NCBI RefSeq assembly: GCF_016428915.1
Contig: NZ_JAELTP010000021.1
Location: 1 to 63,871 of the forward strand
DNA length: 63,871 bases
Direction: 5' to 3'
DNA from: Pandoraea sp. ASV26
GTDB lineage: Bacteria > Pseudomonadota > Gammaproteobacteria > Burkholderiales > Burkholderiaceae
This document shows, one piece after another, positions 1-10,064 of the stretch (its first letter is position 1; every line of letters starts with the position of its first letter). The position numbers were made by a program, and so were the translations under genes. The notes under the pieces were generated by a model. The model did no database searches, was not told the origin of the DNA, and saw only the letters and a list, made by a program, of their open reading frames with translations.

Positions 1-7
1 GGTAATC

Positions 8-38
8 AGCAGGTTGCTCATGCAACCTGCTTTTTTTT
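8..38 (+). terminator. intrinsic terminator of a gene upstream of the window
   Basis: A 9-bp perfect stem (GCAGGTTGC / GCAACCTGC) with a 4-nt loop is followed by eight T residues on the plus strand. It ends transcription of a gene lying before position 1. Confidence 0.85.
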
Positions 39-49
39 CGTCCGGCGGC

Positions 50-55
50 TACAAT
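50..55 (+). promoter_or_regulatory. -10 box (TACAAT) of the DUF192 gene
   Basis: TACAAT lies about 70 nt before the chosen start codon, just after the terminator tail. No good -35 is visible, so this is tentative. Confidence 0.35.
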
Positions 56-127
56 GATTCGCCGATTGTCGGACGTTCCCTGACGTTCCCCCGACTGACG
101 TCCCCCCGATCTTCCCAGGAGCCGTTT

Positions 128-607
128 GTGATCCGGATTTCACGTCAACTGGCCGCGCTCGCCGCCAGCGCCACGTTCGCCACCGCCGCCGCCGTCATGG
201 CACTCGTGCCGGTCAGCGCCACCGCGCAAATCAAGCAACCCGGACAGTTCCCGACCGTTCAGCTCTCCGCCGGCATGTACCTCATCAAGGCCGAAGTCGC
301 CGCCAATGAGGCCGACCGTGAGCAAGGCCTGATGTATCGCACGACCATGCCCGCCAACGCCGGCATGCTCTTCGTGTTCGAGCAAAGCGCCGGCCACTGC
401 TTCTGGATGAGAAACACCAATCTGCCGTTGTCCATCGCGTTTCTGGCCGACGACGGCACGATCGTAAACATCGAAGACATGGCCCCGCAGACCGACGACA
501 ACCACTGCCCGCGTGCGGCGGTGCGTTATGCGCTGGAAATGAATCAGGGCTGGTTCAAGAGCAAGAACCTCGGCCCGGGCGCCAAGATTTCGGGCCTGCC
601 GCGCTAA
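128..607 (+). CDS. DUF192 family secreted protein
   Basis: The product belongs to the DUF192 family, small periplasmic or secreted proteins of unknown biochemical role. I chose the GTG at 128 because CAGGAG lies just upstream and translation from it gives a clean signal peptide: basic start, Ala-rich hydrophobic core to about residue 30, then an Ala-Thr-Ala cleavage site. The DUF192 domain fills the rest (about residues 45-155) with the family signatures GLMYR, MLFVF, FWMRNT and P-L-x-I-x-F. A longer reading from 14 would put non-signal sequence ahead of the signal peptide. The gene is single and lies between a terminator and the convergent HD-GYP gene. Confidence 0.85.
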   Translation: MIRISRQLAALAASATFATAAAVMALVPVSATAQIKQPGQFPTVQLSAGMYLIKAEVAANEADREQGLMYRTTMPANAGMLFVFEQSAGHCFWMRNTNLPLSIAFLADDGTIVNIEDMAPQTDDNHCPRAAVRYALEMNQGWFKSKNLGPGAKISGLPR

Positions 608-631
608 TCGTTGACATTCGACGGTGCGCGC

Positions 632-1363
632 TCAACGCGCGCCGCCCGATATCGCCAACGCTGCCCCGAGCGAGCGCTCCAGAAAGCGATCCAGCAGCCA
701 CGGATCGAAGTGACGCCCACGCTCGGCGAGCATCGCGCCCACGATCTGTGCCGGACTGAGTGCCGCACGATACGGACGGTGACTCGCAAGCGCGTCGAAC
801 ACGTCGACCAGCGCTACGATCCGTCCTGCCAACGGAATACGATTCCCCGACAGACCGTACGGATAGCCGGTGCCGTCATAGCGCTCATGGTGCGTGCGCG
901 CCACGGTCGCCGCCAACTCGCATGCCGCGCCACCGATGGCGCTCAATATATCGGCCCCCAACTGCGGATGCATACGCATCACATGCATCTCGTCGCGCGT
1001 CAGCCGACCCGGTTTTTCCAATATCGCGTTTGAAATACACAACTTGCCGGTGTCGTGCAGTGCCGCCGCCAGTCCAAGCGCCTGTGCCTCGATGCCGGGC
1101 ATGCCAAGCGCTTGCGCGAAACGCCAGGCGAGCGCGCCAACACGCCACATGTGCGTCGCAGTGCCACCGCGCTTGTGCTCAGCCAGACGGAAGAGCGTCC
1201 AAGCGGCGGGGGGCAGGCTGCACATCAGGTGAGCGCCCGCGAGCCAGTAGCGATGGGGCGAGTCGTCGCCCGGCGATTCAGGGCCGCTGGCTTCGCGCAA
1301 GGCGTCGGGAGCGAAGGAAAGTGTCGTGGCGTGAGTCTCACGCGCTGGCGCAGGGTCGGGCAT
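632..1363 (-). CDS. HD-GYP domain protein (probable c-di-GMP phosphodiesterase)
   Basis: This 243-residue protein carries an HD-GYP domain. HDTGK lies at residues 103-107, HHE at 158-160 and DGTGYP at 163-168, with an upstream His (H71) in the first helix. HD-GYP enzymes hydrolyse cyclic di-GMP with a di- or tri-iron centre. All signature residues are present, so activity is expected. There is no receiver, PAS or membrane segment; the first 60 residues are unstructured or a divergent input region. It converges on the DUF192 gene and stands alone. Confidence 0.85.
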   Translation of the reverse strand: MPDPAPARETHATTLSFAPDALREASGPESPGDDSPHRYWLAGAHLMCSLPPAAWTLFRLAEHKRGGTATHMWRVGALAWRFAQALGMPGIEAQALGLAAALHDTGKLCISNAILEKPGRLTRDEMHVMRMHPQLGADILSAIGGAACELAATVARTHHERYDGTGYPYGLSGNRIPLAGRIVALVDVFDALASHRPYRAALSPAQIVGAMLAERGRHFDPWLLDRFLERSLGAALAISGGAR

Positions 1364-1475
1364 ACATCGTCCGTTCAGTTTGAAGTTCTCACTCTAACGA
1401 CGCAGACACGCGCGAATGTTGACCACGATCAAGTGCAGCGCAGAAGTCTGCGATCCTGCGAGCGCTGAAAACAAA

Positions 1476-1501
1476 AAAACCCACCGCAAGCGGTGGGTTT
1501 T
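1476..1501 (-). terminator. sodB intrinsic terminator
   Basis: CCCACCG / CGGTGGG stem with a CAAG loop, flanked by A and T runs on both sides, so it can act in both directions. On the minus strand it follows the sodB stop by about 100 nt and ends in a T-rich tail. Confidence 0.8.
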
Positions 1502-1606
1502 CGTTTTGCCGGCGACGCGAGACGCTCGGGTTGGGCATCTGGCGTTCCCTTCAGCGCGTATCGCCGAAGTCGATTTTTATCGGCCGGCAAAATCCGGGAG
1601 GTTCCA

Positions 1607-2185
1607 TTACGCGAAGTTCTTCGCGGCGAATTCCCAGTTGACCAGATTCCAGAATGCCTCGACGAACTTCGGACGGGCATTGCGGTAGTCGATGTAGTAG
1701 GCGTGTTCCCACACGTCGATGGTGATCAGCGGCTTGTCAGCGCCGGTCAGCGGCGTGGCGGCGTTGCTGGTGTTCACGATGTCGACCGAACCGTCGGCCT
1801 TCTTCACGAGCCACGTCCAGCCCGAACCGAAGTTGCCCACGGCCGACTTCGAGAAGGTTTCCTTGAAGGCGTCGAACGAACCGAACTTGGCGTCGATGGC
1901 CTTGGCCAGATCGCCCGACGGCGCACCGCCGCCCTTCGGCGACAGGGTGTTCCAGAAGAAGGTGTGGTTCCACACCTGTGCTGCGTTGTTGAACACGCCG
2001 CCCGACGACTTCTTGATGATGTCTTCAAGGCTGGCGTTTTCGAATTCGGTGCCCTTGATCAGGTTGTTCAAGTTGGTCACATAGGCTTGGTGATGCTTGC
2101 CGTAGTGATACTCCATCGTTTCCTTGGAGATGGTCGGCGCCAGTGCATCGATGGCGTACGGCAGTTCAGGGAGCTTGTGTTCCAT
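1607..2185 (-). CDS. sodB: superoxide dismutase (Fe-type)
   Basis: Cytoplasmic superoxide dismutase of 192 residues, the usual SodB length, converting superoxide to O2 and H2O2. The four metal ligands are recognisable: His in HYGKHHQAY, His in NHTFFW, and Asp and His in [13 protein letters not shown]. The residues around the ligands fit the iron-dependent class. The start has AAGGAT upstream. It is monocistronic, with its own promoter and terminator. Confidence 0.97.
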   Translation of the reverse strand: MEHKLPELPYAIDALAPTISKETMEYHYGKHHQAYVTNLNNLIKGTEFENASLEDIIKKSSGGVFNNAAQVWNHTFFWNTLSPKGGGAPSGDLAKAIDAKFGSFDAFKETFSKSAVGNFGSGWTWLVKKADGSVDIVNTSNAATPLTGADKPLITIDVWEHAYYIDYRNARPKFVEAFWNLVNWEFAAKNFA

Positions 2186-2242
2186 GGCAATTATCCTTTG
2201 TGCTCTGAGGGGAACCCGATTTTGCGTTATCCGGAGCCTTCG

Positions 2243-2271
2243 ATTCTAGGGCAGATGCGAAAACCCCGCAA
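2243..2271 (-). promoter_or_regulatory. sigma-70 promoter of sodB
   Basis: On the minus strand TTGCGG, a 17-nt spacer and TAGAAT lie about 60-90 nt before the sodB start. No clear Fur box could be made out by eye. Confidence 0.5.
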
Positions 2272-2388
2272 ACCGCACGGTTACTTGATTCACCTCACTA
2301 TCCGACATCCGTGTGACGATTGGTTGTCAATTCCAGCGAATCGACGCCCGACGCCTGCGATTTGTCAGCATTGACGAACCGGCTCGCG

Positions 2389-3762
2389 CTAAAAAGTATC
2401 GTCTAGCCTGACCTGAACCTCACCAATGCCGATATCCGCCGCACCGTCGGCCAGATGCATCGTCACTTGCTGCCCCCGCTGCAACCGCCTCGGATCGCGC
2501 AGCGGCTGCCCCTTCGCGTCAAGCACCGCGGCGTAACCGCGTTGCAGCGTGCGGCGCGGATTGAGCAATTCGAGTTGCGCCGTGGCATCGGCAAGTCGTT
2601 GGCCGGCGCGCTCCGCACGGCGTGACATGGTGCTTTGCATGCGTTGCAACAGTAACGAGACACGCTCGTGCTGCGGCCCGACGTCGGGCACGGCGCGTGC
2701 CAGACGAAGGCGCAACATCTCGAAACGGCCGCGACGCTGGGCCAGCGGGCGCTCCAGCGCGTGACGCATGCGATCGCTCAGGTGCGCCAGTTCCCCGCGT
2801 TGACGCGCCAGACGCTCACGTGGCGAAACCAGCCCGCGCGAAAGGCTGTCGAGCTGCTGGCCGCGCTGCTCCAGCGTGCGCCACATCGCGCGGCTCAGGC
2901 GCTGACGCTCACGCTCGACCTCGCGCAGGCACTCGTCGCGTGCCGCGCTGATGAGTTCGGCAGCCGCCGTCGGCGTGGGCGCACGCACGTCGGCCACGAA
3001 ATCGGCAATCGTGAAATCGGTTTCATGCCCCACACCGGAGACGATGGGTAGCTCGCTGCGCGCGATCGCATGGGCGAGCACTTCTTCGTTGAACGCCCAC
3101 AGGTCTTCGATGGAACCGCCGCCGCGGCACAGCAGAATGGCGTCGACCTCGCGACGGGCGTTGGCCGTATCGAGTGCGGCAGCCAGACGTGAGGCGGCGT
3201 CGGCCCCCTGTACGGGCGCCGGATAGACCACGACCGAGACGTGCGGTGCACGGCGGGCGAGCGTCGTGAGCACATCGCGCAACGCCGCGGCCTGCAACGA
3301 CGTGACCACGCCCACGCGGCGGGCATATCGGGGCAACGCGCGCTTGCGCTGCGCGTCGAAGAGCCCCGCGGCGGCAAGCTTCTCCTTGAGTTTCAGGAAC
3401 GCCTCATACAGATTGCCCTGCCCGGCACGGCGGATCGCCTCGACATTGAGTTGGACCTCCCCGCGCGGTACGTACATCGAGAGCAACGCGCGCACTTCGA
3501 CGCGGTCGCCCTCTCTGGGCGAGAAGTCGGCGTGTTGCGCACGACCGCGGAACATCACGCAGCGCATTTGCGCTTGTGCGTCCTTGATCGAGAAATACCA
3601 GTGGCCGCTGGCCGCGCGCGTGAAGTTCGAGATTTCGCCACTGACCCACGCGAGCGGAAAGCTCCGCTCCAGCACGCCGGCAACGGCCTTGTTCAAATCC
3701 GAAACACTTAGCACGCGATCCGCACCACCGTTGGGCCGGGCGTCGTCGAAAGATAGGTTCAT
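2389..3762 (-). CDS. xseA: exodeoxyribonuclease VII large subunit
   Basis: Large subunit of exonuclease VII, which degrades single-stranded DNA in both directions. The N-terminal OB-fold (about residues 10-105, [11 protein letters not shown]... [10 protein letters not shown]) is followed by the catalytic domain with GGGS-ED-WAFN and [12 protein letters not shown], then a long coiled-coil arm rich in Arg/Glu/Gln and a short C-terminal beta tail. I chose the ATG at 3762 (457 residues, close to the 456 of E. coli XseA) over an upstream ATG at 3831 that adds 23 unrelated residues. The small subunit xseB is not in the window. Confidence 0.95.
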   Translation of the reverse strand: MNLSFDDARPNGGADRVLSVSDLNKAVAGVLERSFPLAWVSGEISNFTRAASGHWYFSIKDAQAQMRCVMFRGRAQHADFSPREGDRVEVRALLSMYVPRGEVQLNVEAIRRAGQGNLYEAFLKLKEKLAAAGLFDAQRKRALPRYARRVGVVTSLQAAALRDVLTTLARRAPHVSVVVYPAPVQGADAASRLAAALDTANARREVDAILLCRGGGSIEDLWAFNEEVLAHAIARSELPIVSGVGHETDFTIADFVADVRAPTPTAAAELISAARDECLREVERERQRLSRAMWRTLEQRGQQLDSLSRGLVSPRERLARQRGELAHLSDRMRHALERPLAQRRGRFEMLRLRLARAVPDVGPQHERVSLLLQRMQSTMSRRAERAGQRLADATAQLELLNPRRTLQRGYAAVLDAKGQPLRDPRRLQRGQQVTMHLADGAADIGIGEVQVRLDDTF

Positions 3763-3782
3763 GCGTGTTCGCTGACGAAAAA

Positions 3783-4131
3783 CTGTCCACAGGCCCGCTA
3801 ATTTAAGGGTTTTCGCGCCCGGACGCCCCATTTTTCCTACATCGCAACGTCAAACCCTTGATTTATGAGGCTTTCCGGCCGACTTCGCCGTCGCGCCGCG
3901 ACGCCATTCCGGGGGCATCGCCAAGATATATGCTCTGAAGCCAACATGTACACACAGTTATCCACAGGCCATCGAGGACTTCTTGGGAATTGTGAGCTTG
4001 CGGTGGTGTTCATTTCTGAAACCACTGGTTGCTCATTTTTTAATCACGAACTAAAAAATACCGCTGAGTCAAAGAGTTGCCGAACGTATCCAAAGGTTGT
4101 CCACATCCTTGTACTCGGATGATGTGGAAAA
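3783..4131. promoter_or_regulatory. intergenic cluster of DnaA-box-like 9-mers with an AT-rich stretch
   Basis: The roughly 450-bp gap between the divergent xseA and exbB genes contains CTGTCCACA (3783-3791), TTATCCACA (3958-3966, a perfect consensus DnaA box), TTGTCCACA (4097-4105) and, on the other strand, TTTTCCACA (4123-4131). An unusually AT-rich run lies at about 4027-4063. No gene is visible. See findings. Confidence 0.5.
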
Positions 4132-4211
4132 CGGTGCTTGCCCATCCCCACCCTGCACGCTACAGTTCGGACTCGTTTGCCCATCCCCCCGCAACAAGCA
4201 AGAGGTCGTCT

Positions 4212-4826
4212 TTGTTCGCCGTCATCCAGGCCGCCGGCTGGCCCATCTGGCCACTTCTCATCGCATCCGTTATCGCCCTCGCCCTGATCGTCGAGCGCGC
4301 CCTGTCACTGCGCCGCGCGCGCGTGCTGCCAAGCGGCGTTCTCGAAAACGCGATCACGCTCGCCCGCCGTGGTTCGGCCAAGCAGGACGCGACCGAAGCG
4401 TTGGCGCGCGGTTCGATGCTCGGACGCGTACTCGCGACCGGCGTTCGCTACGTCGCGCACAACCCGCAGGGTCCGCGCGAAGGCGCCAAGGAAGCGCTGG
4501 AGGAAACCGGGCGCGCCGTCGCCCATGAACTCGAACGCTTCCTGCCTGCGCTGGGCACCATCGCGTCGGTCGCCCCGTTGATGGGACTGTTCGGCACGGT
4601 CATCGGCATGATCGAGATCTTCGGCGCGCAAGACGCCACAGGCACCGACCCGGCGCAACTGGCGCACGGCATCTCGGTGGCGCTGTACAACACCGGTTTC
4701 GGTCTGATGATTGCGATTCCCGCGATGATCTTCTACCGCTACTACCGCACGCGCGTCGACGCGTTTCTGGTCGAACTCGAGACGCAAGCGGTCCATTTTC
4801 TCGATGCCACGCTGCCGCGGCATTGA
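4212..4826 (+). CDS. exbB: ExbB/TolQ/MotA-type proton channel protein
   Basis: Inner-membrane component of a proton-driven energy-transducing pair, working with the adjacent ExbD. I chose TTG at 4212, preceded by AGAGG at 6-nt spacing; it places the first membrane helix (WPIWPLLIASVIALALIVER) near the N-terminus, as in the family. A conserved TM2-TM3 hairpin follows: LGTIASVAPLMGLFGTVIGMI and GFGLMIAIPAMIFYRYY. A longer reading from 4077 adds 45 residues of non-family sequence. No tonB or tolA is adjacent, so the partner is unknown. It heads the exbB-exbD-lpxK-Trm112-kdsB operon. Confidence 0.88.
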   Translation: MFAVIQAAGWPIWPLLIASVIALALIVERALSLRRARVLPSGVLENAITLARRGSAKQDATEALARGSMLGRVLATGVRYVAHNPQGPREGAKEALEETGRAVAHELERFLPALGTIASVAPLMGLFGTVIGMIEIFGAQDATGTDPAQLAHGISVALYNTGFGLMIAIPAMIFYRYYRTRVDAFLVELETQAVHFLDATLPRH

Positions 4827-4841
4827 GGTGAGACACGCGCG

Positions 4842-5303
4842 ATGAATTTCCGTCGAGGTCTCTCCACGCGTGATGAGCCGGAGATCAATCTGATCCCGCT
4901 CATCGACGTGCTGCTCGTCATTCTGATCTTCCTGATGGTCACCACAACCTATACGCGTTACACCGCGCTCAAGGTCAATCTGCCGACCGCCGACGCAGAA
5001 AAAGCCGTCGTGCCGCCGCGTCAGATTGTGGTGTCGGTCGGCGCCGATGGCAGTTACGCCATCGACCGGCACGCGCTCACGCAGCGCGATGTCGCGAGTC
5101 TCACGGCCGCATTGCGTCAGGCCGCAGGCCCCGCGAATAGCGGTGCCGAAGCGCCGGTCGTCGTCATCAACGCCGACGCCAAGAGCGCCCACCAGTCGGT
5201 CATCAACGTGATGGAAGCCGCCCGCGAGGCCGGTTTGTCACGACTGACTTTCGCCGCGCGCTCGACGGCTGCGCATGGCGAGGCGGCCTCCCCGTCCCGA
5301 TGA
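4842..5303 (+). CDS. exbD: ExbD/TolR family biopolymer transport protein
   Basis: 153-residue partner of the preceding channel protein. The cytoplasmic N-terminus is followed by one transmembrane helix ([20 protein letters not shown]), whose Asp is the proton-carrying residue of the family. A periplasmic ExbD domain with [12 protein letters not shown] and [19 protein letters not shown] follows. The stop overlaps the lpxK start by 4 bp (ATGA), so the genes are probably translationally coupled. Placement ahead of lpxK and kdsB suggests an envelope role rather than siderophore uptake. Confidence 0.9.
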   Translation: MNFRRGLSTRDEPEINLIPLIDVLLVILIFLMVTTTYTRYTALKVNLPTADAEKAVVPPRQIVVSVGADGSYAIDRHALTQRDVASLTAALRQAAGPANSGAEAPVVVINADAKSAHQSVINVMEAAREAGLSRLTFAARSTAAHGEAASPSR

Positions 5304-6373
5304 CGACGCCCCCATCGCGCTTAGGCCAGACCAGCGGCACGCGTTCGCGCGCGCTGGTGCCACGCCTGTCCGGTTCGCTCGTGCATTGGGTGAGCGCTCA
5401 ATGGCAGCGGCGAGGACTCGTCGCCTGGCTGTTGTGGCCCCTGTCGTGGATTTTCGGCGCGCTTGCCGCGTGGCGACGTCTGAGTTTTCGTCAGGGATGG
5501 AAAACGTCGACGCGACTGCCGGTGCCGGTCGTCGTCGTCGGCAACCTGACGGTCGGCGGCACGGGCAAGACCCCAACCGTCATCGCACTCGTCGGCGCAC
5601 TGCGCGCGCACGGCTATACGCCCGGCGTCCTTTCTCGCGGCTACGGGGCAACACTGTCTCGACCGACCGAAGTCAGCGCGACGGCGCGACCGGACGATGT
5701 CGGCGACGAGCCGCTGCTGATCGCCCAACGCACGGGCGCGCCGGTGTGGGTGTGGCCTTCGCGTGTCGAGGGCGGTCGCGCATTGCTTGCCGCACATCCG
5801 GCGTGTGACGTCATTGTTTGCGACGACGGCCTCCAGCACTACGCGCTGGCACGCGACGTCGAGATCGCCGTATTCGATCACCGGCTGGGCGGCAACGGTT
5901 TCCTGCTGCCTGCCGGGCCGCTGCGCGAGCCGCTTTCGCGTGCGCGCGACGCCAATCTCGTCAACGATCCCTACGGCAGAACGCTTCCCGAGTGGCCCAA
6001 TACCTGGCGACTGACGCTCACGCTGGGCGACGCATGGTGTGTGAGCCAACCCGCCCTCACCCGGACGCTCTCGCACTTTGCGGGCAAACGCGTGCTGGCG
6101 GCAGCGGGTATTGGCGCCCCTGAGCGCTTCTTCGCGGCACTGCGCGCCGCCGGTCTGGCAATCGAGACGCTGCCGTTGCCCGATCATTACGACTTTGCGA
6201 CGAATCCGTTCGACGGCGTGGCCGCCGATGCCATCCTGATCACCGAAAAGGATGCAGTAAAATGCGTCACCTGGTCCGACCCGCGAGTGTGGGCCGTGCC
6301 TGCCGAGGCCGCGCTCGATGCGCGCCTCGTATCACTGGTAGTGGAGAAATTGCGTGGACAACCGACTGTTTGA
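5300..6373 (+). CDS. lpxK: tetraacyldisaccharide 4'-kinase
   Basis: Phosphorylates the 4' position of tetraacyldisaccharide 1-phosphate to make lipid IVA in the lipid A pathway, at the inner face of the inner membrane. The protein has 357 residues. An N-terminal membrane-associated helix is followed by the P-loop GGTGKTP in [17 protein letters not shown], and the DDGLQH motif typical of LpxK follows later. It overlaps exbD by 4 bp and the next small gene by 20 bp. Confidence 0.95.
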   Translation: MTTPPSRLGQTSGTRSRALVPRLSGSLVHWVSAQWQRRGLVAWLLWPLSWIFGALAAWRRLSFRQGWKTSTRLPVPVVVVGNLTVGGTGKTPTVIALVGALRAHGYTPGVLSRGYGATLSRPTEVSATARPDDVGDEPLLIAQRTGAPVWVWPSRVEGGRALLAAHPACDVIVCDDGLQHYALARDVEIAVFDHRLGGNGFLLPAGPLREPLSRARDANLVNDPYGRTLPEWPNTWRLTLTLGDAWCVSQPALTRTLSHFAGKRVLAAAGIGAPERFFAALRAAGLAIETLPLPDHYDFATNPFDGVAADAILITEKDAVKCVTWSDPRVWAVPAEAALDARLVSLVVEKLRGQPTV

Positions 6374-6560
6374 GATTCTCGTCTGCCCGTTGTGCAAGGG
6401 CCCCCTGGAGTACGACAAGAAAGCCCAGGAGCTGATTTGCCACGCAGACAAGCTCGCCTATCCGATTCGCGATGGCATTCCCGTCATGCTGGCCGATGAA
6501 GCGCGTCAGTCTGTCGAGGGCACGCCCGTGCCGCTGAACGACGACAAGTCCGCATCGTGA
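6354..6560 (+). CDS. Trm112 family protein (UPF0434/YcaR-like)
   Basis: Small 68-residue protein beginning with GTG, inside the end of lpxK. It has a CPLC pair near the N-terminus and a second conserved Cys ([12 protein letters not shown]), with the IRDGIPVML segment typical of the bacterial Trm112/YcaR family. Eukaryotic Trm112 activates methyltransferases; the bacterial role is unclear. Position between lpxK and kdsB is common in proteobacteria. It overlaps kdsB by 4 bp. Confidence 0.9.
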   Translation: MDNRLFEILVCPLCKGPLEYDKKAQELICHADKLAYPIRDGIPVMLADEARQSVEGTPVPLNDDKSAS

Positions 6561-7348
6561 GCGATTCGATCCATACCGTCGACTTCGTCGCCGTGGTGCC
6601 CGCGCGCCTCGCGTCAACGCGTCTGCCCAACAAGCCGCTCGCGGACATCGGCGGCGAGCCGATGGTCGTGCGCGTGGCCGAACGGGCCCGTGAATCGGGC
6701 GCCAGCCAGGTCGTCGTCGCCACTGACGCCCAGAGCGTGGTCGATGCCGTCTCGGCGCATGGCTTCGATGTCGTGTTGACACGCACCGATCACCCGACGG
6801 GCACCGACCGTCTTGCCGAGGTCGCCGTCCAGCAGGGGTGGTCCGACGACACCATCGTCGTCAACGTGCAAGGCGACGAGCCCCTTATCGATCCGCGTCT
6901 GGTGCACGCGGTGGCGGCGCATCTGGCGGAACATCCGGAATGTGCGCTGTCGACGGCCGCGCACCCGATCACCGACAACGCGGAGATCTTCTCGCCGAAC
7001 GTCGTCAAGGTGGTGCTCGACGCGCATGGCCGTGCGCTCTACTTTTCGCGCGCCCCCATTCCGTGGTCGCGCGACGCGTGGTCCGCCGGGCTTGCCAACG
7101 CGGCAACGCTGCCTGCCGCGACCACGCCGATCTTCCGTCACATCGGGCTGTACGCTTATCGCGCCAAGTTCCTGCGCAGCTATCCGAGCCTGCCGCAGGC
7201 GCCGATCGAGACTGCGGAATCGCTCGAGCAACTCCGTGCCCTCTGGCATGGGGAACGTATCGCCGTGCTCGTGACCGACGACGCGCCACTGCCGGGCGTC
7301 GACACCGCGGAAGATCTCGAACGCGTTCGCGCATTGCTCCAGAACTGA
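6557..7348 (+). CDS. kdsB: 3-deoxy-manno-octulosonate cytidylyltransferase
   Basis: Activates Kdo with CTP to CMP-Kdo for lipopolysaccharide core synthesis in the cytoplasm. The 263 residues show the nucleotidyltransferase signature [15 protein letters not shown], then [17 protein letters not shown] and the [11 protein letters not shown] motif. Length is normal for KdsB. It is the last gene of the exbB-lpxK-kdsB operon; adk downstream has its own promoter. Confidence 0.96.
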   Translation: MSDSIHTVDFVAVVPARLASTRLPNKPLADIGGEPMVVRVAERARESGASQVVVATDAQSVVDAVSAHGFDVVLTRTDHPTGTDRLAEVAVQQGWSDDTIVVNVQGDEPLIDPRLVHAVAAHLAEHPECALSTAAHPITDNAEIFSPNVVKVVLDAHGRALYFSRAPIPWSRDAWSAGLANAATLPAATTPIFRHIGLYAYRAKFLRSYPSLPQAPIETAESLEQLRALWHGERIAVLVTDDAPLPGVDTAEDLERVRALLQN

Positions 7349-8320
<972 letters not shown>

Positions 8321-8395
8321 GCCGGTCGCCGTCGCCCTCGTGACGCGGTGCTGCATTTGGCGCTCACGCTCGGGTCGACGTTAATGACGCGATGG

Positions 8396-8431
8396 AAAAA
8401 GGCGGCCAGTTCACACTGGGCCGCCTTTTTT
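8396..8431 (+). terminator. adk intrinsic terminator
   Basis: GGCGGCC-AGT pairs with ACT-G-GGCCGCC (one bulged G) around a TCAC loop, flanked by A5 and T6. It lies just before the ribosome binding site of the next gene. Confidence 0.85.
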
Positions 8432-8449
8432 GCCGAAGGAGGATGACGC

Positions 8450-9208
8450 ATGGAAATTCAGGGCAATGTGTTTCTGATCACCGGTGGCGCCTCGGGCCTG
8501 GGCGCGGCTGCCGCGCGCTGGCTTGCCGGACTCGGCGCGAAAGTCGTGCTCGCCGACGTCAACGTCGACGAGGGCCAAACGCTCGCCGAGAAACTCGGCG
8601 GCAAGTTCGTCAAATGCGACGTCACGCGCGAAGACGATGGCAACGCCGCGGTGACGGCAGCGCAGGCGCTCGGTACATTGCGCGGCCTCATCAATTGCGC
8701 GGGCATCGCCATTGGCAGCAAGACCGTGGGCCGCGACGGCCCGCATCCCCTCGATACCTTCTCCCGCGTCATCCAGATCAACCTGATCGGTACGTTCAAC
8801 ATGATCCGTCTGGCGGCCAACGCGATGAGCCAGGGCGAACCGAACAGCGAAGGTGAGCGCGGCGTGATCGTCAACACCGCCTCGGTGGCGGCTTATGACG
8901 GCCAGATGGGACAGGCTGCGTATGCCGCCTCAAAGGGAGGCGTGGCGAGCCTGACCTTACCCGTGGCACGGGACCTGTCGCGCATCGGGATCCGCGTCAT
9001 GACCATCGCGCCGGGCATTTTCGAAACGCCCATGATGCTCGCCATGCCAGCCGAAGTGCAGGCATCGCTCGGGCAAATGGTGCCGTTCCCGCCCCGGCTG
9101 GGCAAGCCGTCGGAATACGCCATGCTCGTGGAGCAAATCGTTCGAAACCCGATGCTCAACGGTGAGGTCATCCGGCTTGACGGTGCAATCCGTATGCAGC
9201 CGAAATAA
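8450..9208 (+). CDS. SDR family 3-hydroxyacyl-CoA dehydrogenase-like oxidoreductase
   Basis: 252-residue classical short-chain dehydrogenase, preceded by GAAGGAGG. The NAD-binding motif TGGASGLG is at residues 10-17, the acidic residue in LADVN favours NAD(H), NCAG is present, and the catalytic Ser and YAASK are in place. The sequence resembles the type II 3-hydroxyacyl-CoA / 2-methyl-3-hydroxybutyryl-CoA dehydrogenase subgroup (HSD10-like), including GIFETPMM. The substrate is inferred from overall similarity, not from a diagnostic residue. No beta-oxidation genes are adjacent. Confidence 0.85.
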   Translation: MEIQGNVFLITGGASGLGAAAARWLAGLGAKVVLADVNVDEGQTLAEKLGGKFVKCDVTREDDGNAAVTAAQALGTLRGLINCAGIAIGSKTVGRDGPHPLDTFSRVIQINLIGTFNMIRLAANAMSQGEPNSEGERGVIVNTASVAAYDGQMGQAAYAASKGGVASLTLPVARDLSRIGIRVMTIAPGIFETPMMLAMPAEVQASLGQMVPFPPRLGKPSEYAMLVEQIVRNPMLNGEVIRLDGAIRMQPK

Positions 9209-9249
9209 GACCGCATTAAGACCGCGTTAAGACCGCAATGAGACCGTAA
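9206..9249 (+). repeat. 11-bp tandem repeat, four copies
   Basis: Starting at the stop codon of the SDR gene, the 11-mer TAAGACCGCAT is repeated as TAAGACCGCGT, TAAGACCGCAA and TGAGACCGTAA. Copies are in perfect 11-bp register. Confidence 0.75.
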
Positions 9250-9410
9250 ATCCGGTCGAGCGGCATCCGGGGCACTTTGACGCACCGCAGCAAGATATCG
9301 CTCCGACTGTGACTACAATGGAATGCCGATCGCAACTTGCGCTCGGCCAAGACGCCGGCCCCATCGCCGGCGCCCTCGCAGTGTCCCCGTCCCCGAGGCA
9401 GGAGGCTGGC

Positions 9411-9905
9411 ATGAAATCACTGGCGCAACAGATGTCGTTCTACCAGCGCTATCACCGCAGTCCCAAGAACCGTCTCACGCATTTCTTTGGCGTTCCCATG
9501 ATTATTCTTGCGGTGATGCAAGCGTTCTCGTGGGTGCCGCTCGGCCCGAGCGGCCTGAACGCCACGCACGTGATCGTGCTGGTGCTGCTGATGTATTACT
9601 TCCTGCTCGATGTTCCGCTCGCACTCGCCATGACAGCCTTTTTCGCGGTGCTGCTGGCGATCACGCAGCATCTGGCGAGACTGCCCTGGCCTTGGGCGCT
9701 GACCGTCTTCGGCGTGCTGTTCGTGGGCGGCTGGATCATCCAACTGATCGGCCACCATTTCGAGGGACGCAAACCCGCGCTGCTCGACAACCTCTTCCAG
9801 ATATTTATCGCGCCGATGTTCCTGATGGCCGAGGTGTTCTTTCATTTCGGTTACAAACCGGGTCTGCAACGGCAAGTGCAGGAACTCGCGGCGCAGTCGG
9901 CGTGA
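9411..9905 (+). CDS. Mpo1-like (DUF962) membrane protein
   Basis: 164-residue protein of the DUF962/YGL010w family. The yeast member Mpo1 is an Fe-dependent dioxygenase in 2-hydroxy fatty acid alpha-oxidation; bacterial members are largely unstudied. I chose ATG 9411, preceded by GCAGGAGG. The family signatures are YHRSPKNRLTHFFGVP near the N-terminus and GHHFEGRKPALLDN near residue 120, with about four hydrophobic helices. A TACAAT box at 9314-9319 is a possible promoter. A terminator follows. Confidence 0.85.
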   Translation: MKSLAQQMSFYQRYHRSPKNRLTHFFGVPMIILAVMQAFSWVPLGPSGLNATHVIVLVLLMYYFLLDVPLALAMTAFFAVLLAITQHLARLPWPWALTVFGVLFVGGWIIQLIGHHFEGRKPALLDNLFQIFIAPMFLMAEVFFHFGYKPGLQRQVQELAAQSA

Positions 9906-10001
9906 GGGGCGAGGTGCCGCCGTCAGTCGCCATATGCCTCCATACGCGCCGCGACAAGCCCCAATCCTCGTGATCCAGCTTGATAAGCGGTGCAGAAAGT
10001 C

Positions 10002-10029
10002 AAAACGCCAGCCGATAGGCTGGCGTTTT
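10002..10029. terminator. bidirectional terminator between the Mpo1-like and SirB1-like genes
   Basis: AAAACGCCAGCC and GGCTGGCGTTTT form a 12-bp perfect stem with a GATA loop. It has A and T flanks, so it can serve both convergent genes. Confidence 0.85.
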
Positions 10030-10064
10030 TCTTTGGGCGCAACACCAAGGGAAGCGACCAGACC

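Noticed and set aside
3783-4131. Chromosomal replication origin
   Set aside because: DnaA-box-like sites exist, but dnaA, dnaN, rpmH and gidA are absent and the boxes are sparse. A secondary DnaA site is the more modest reading.
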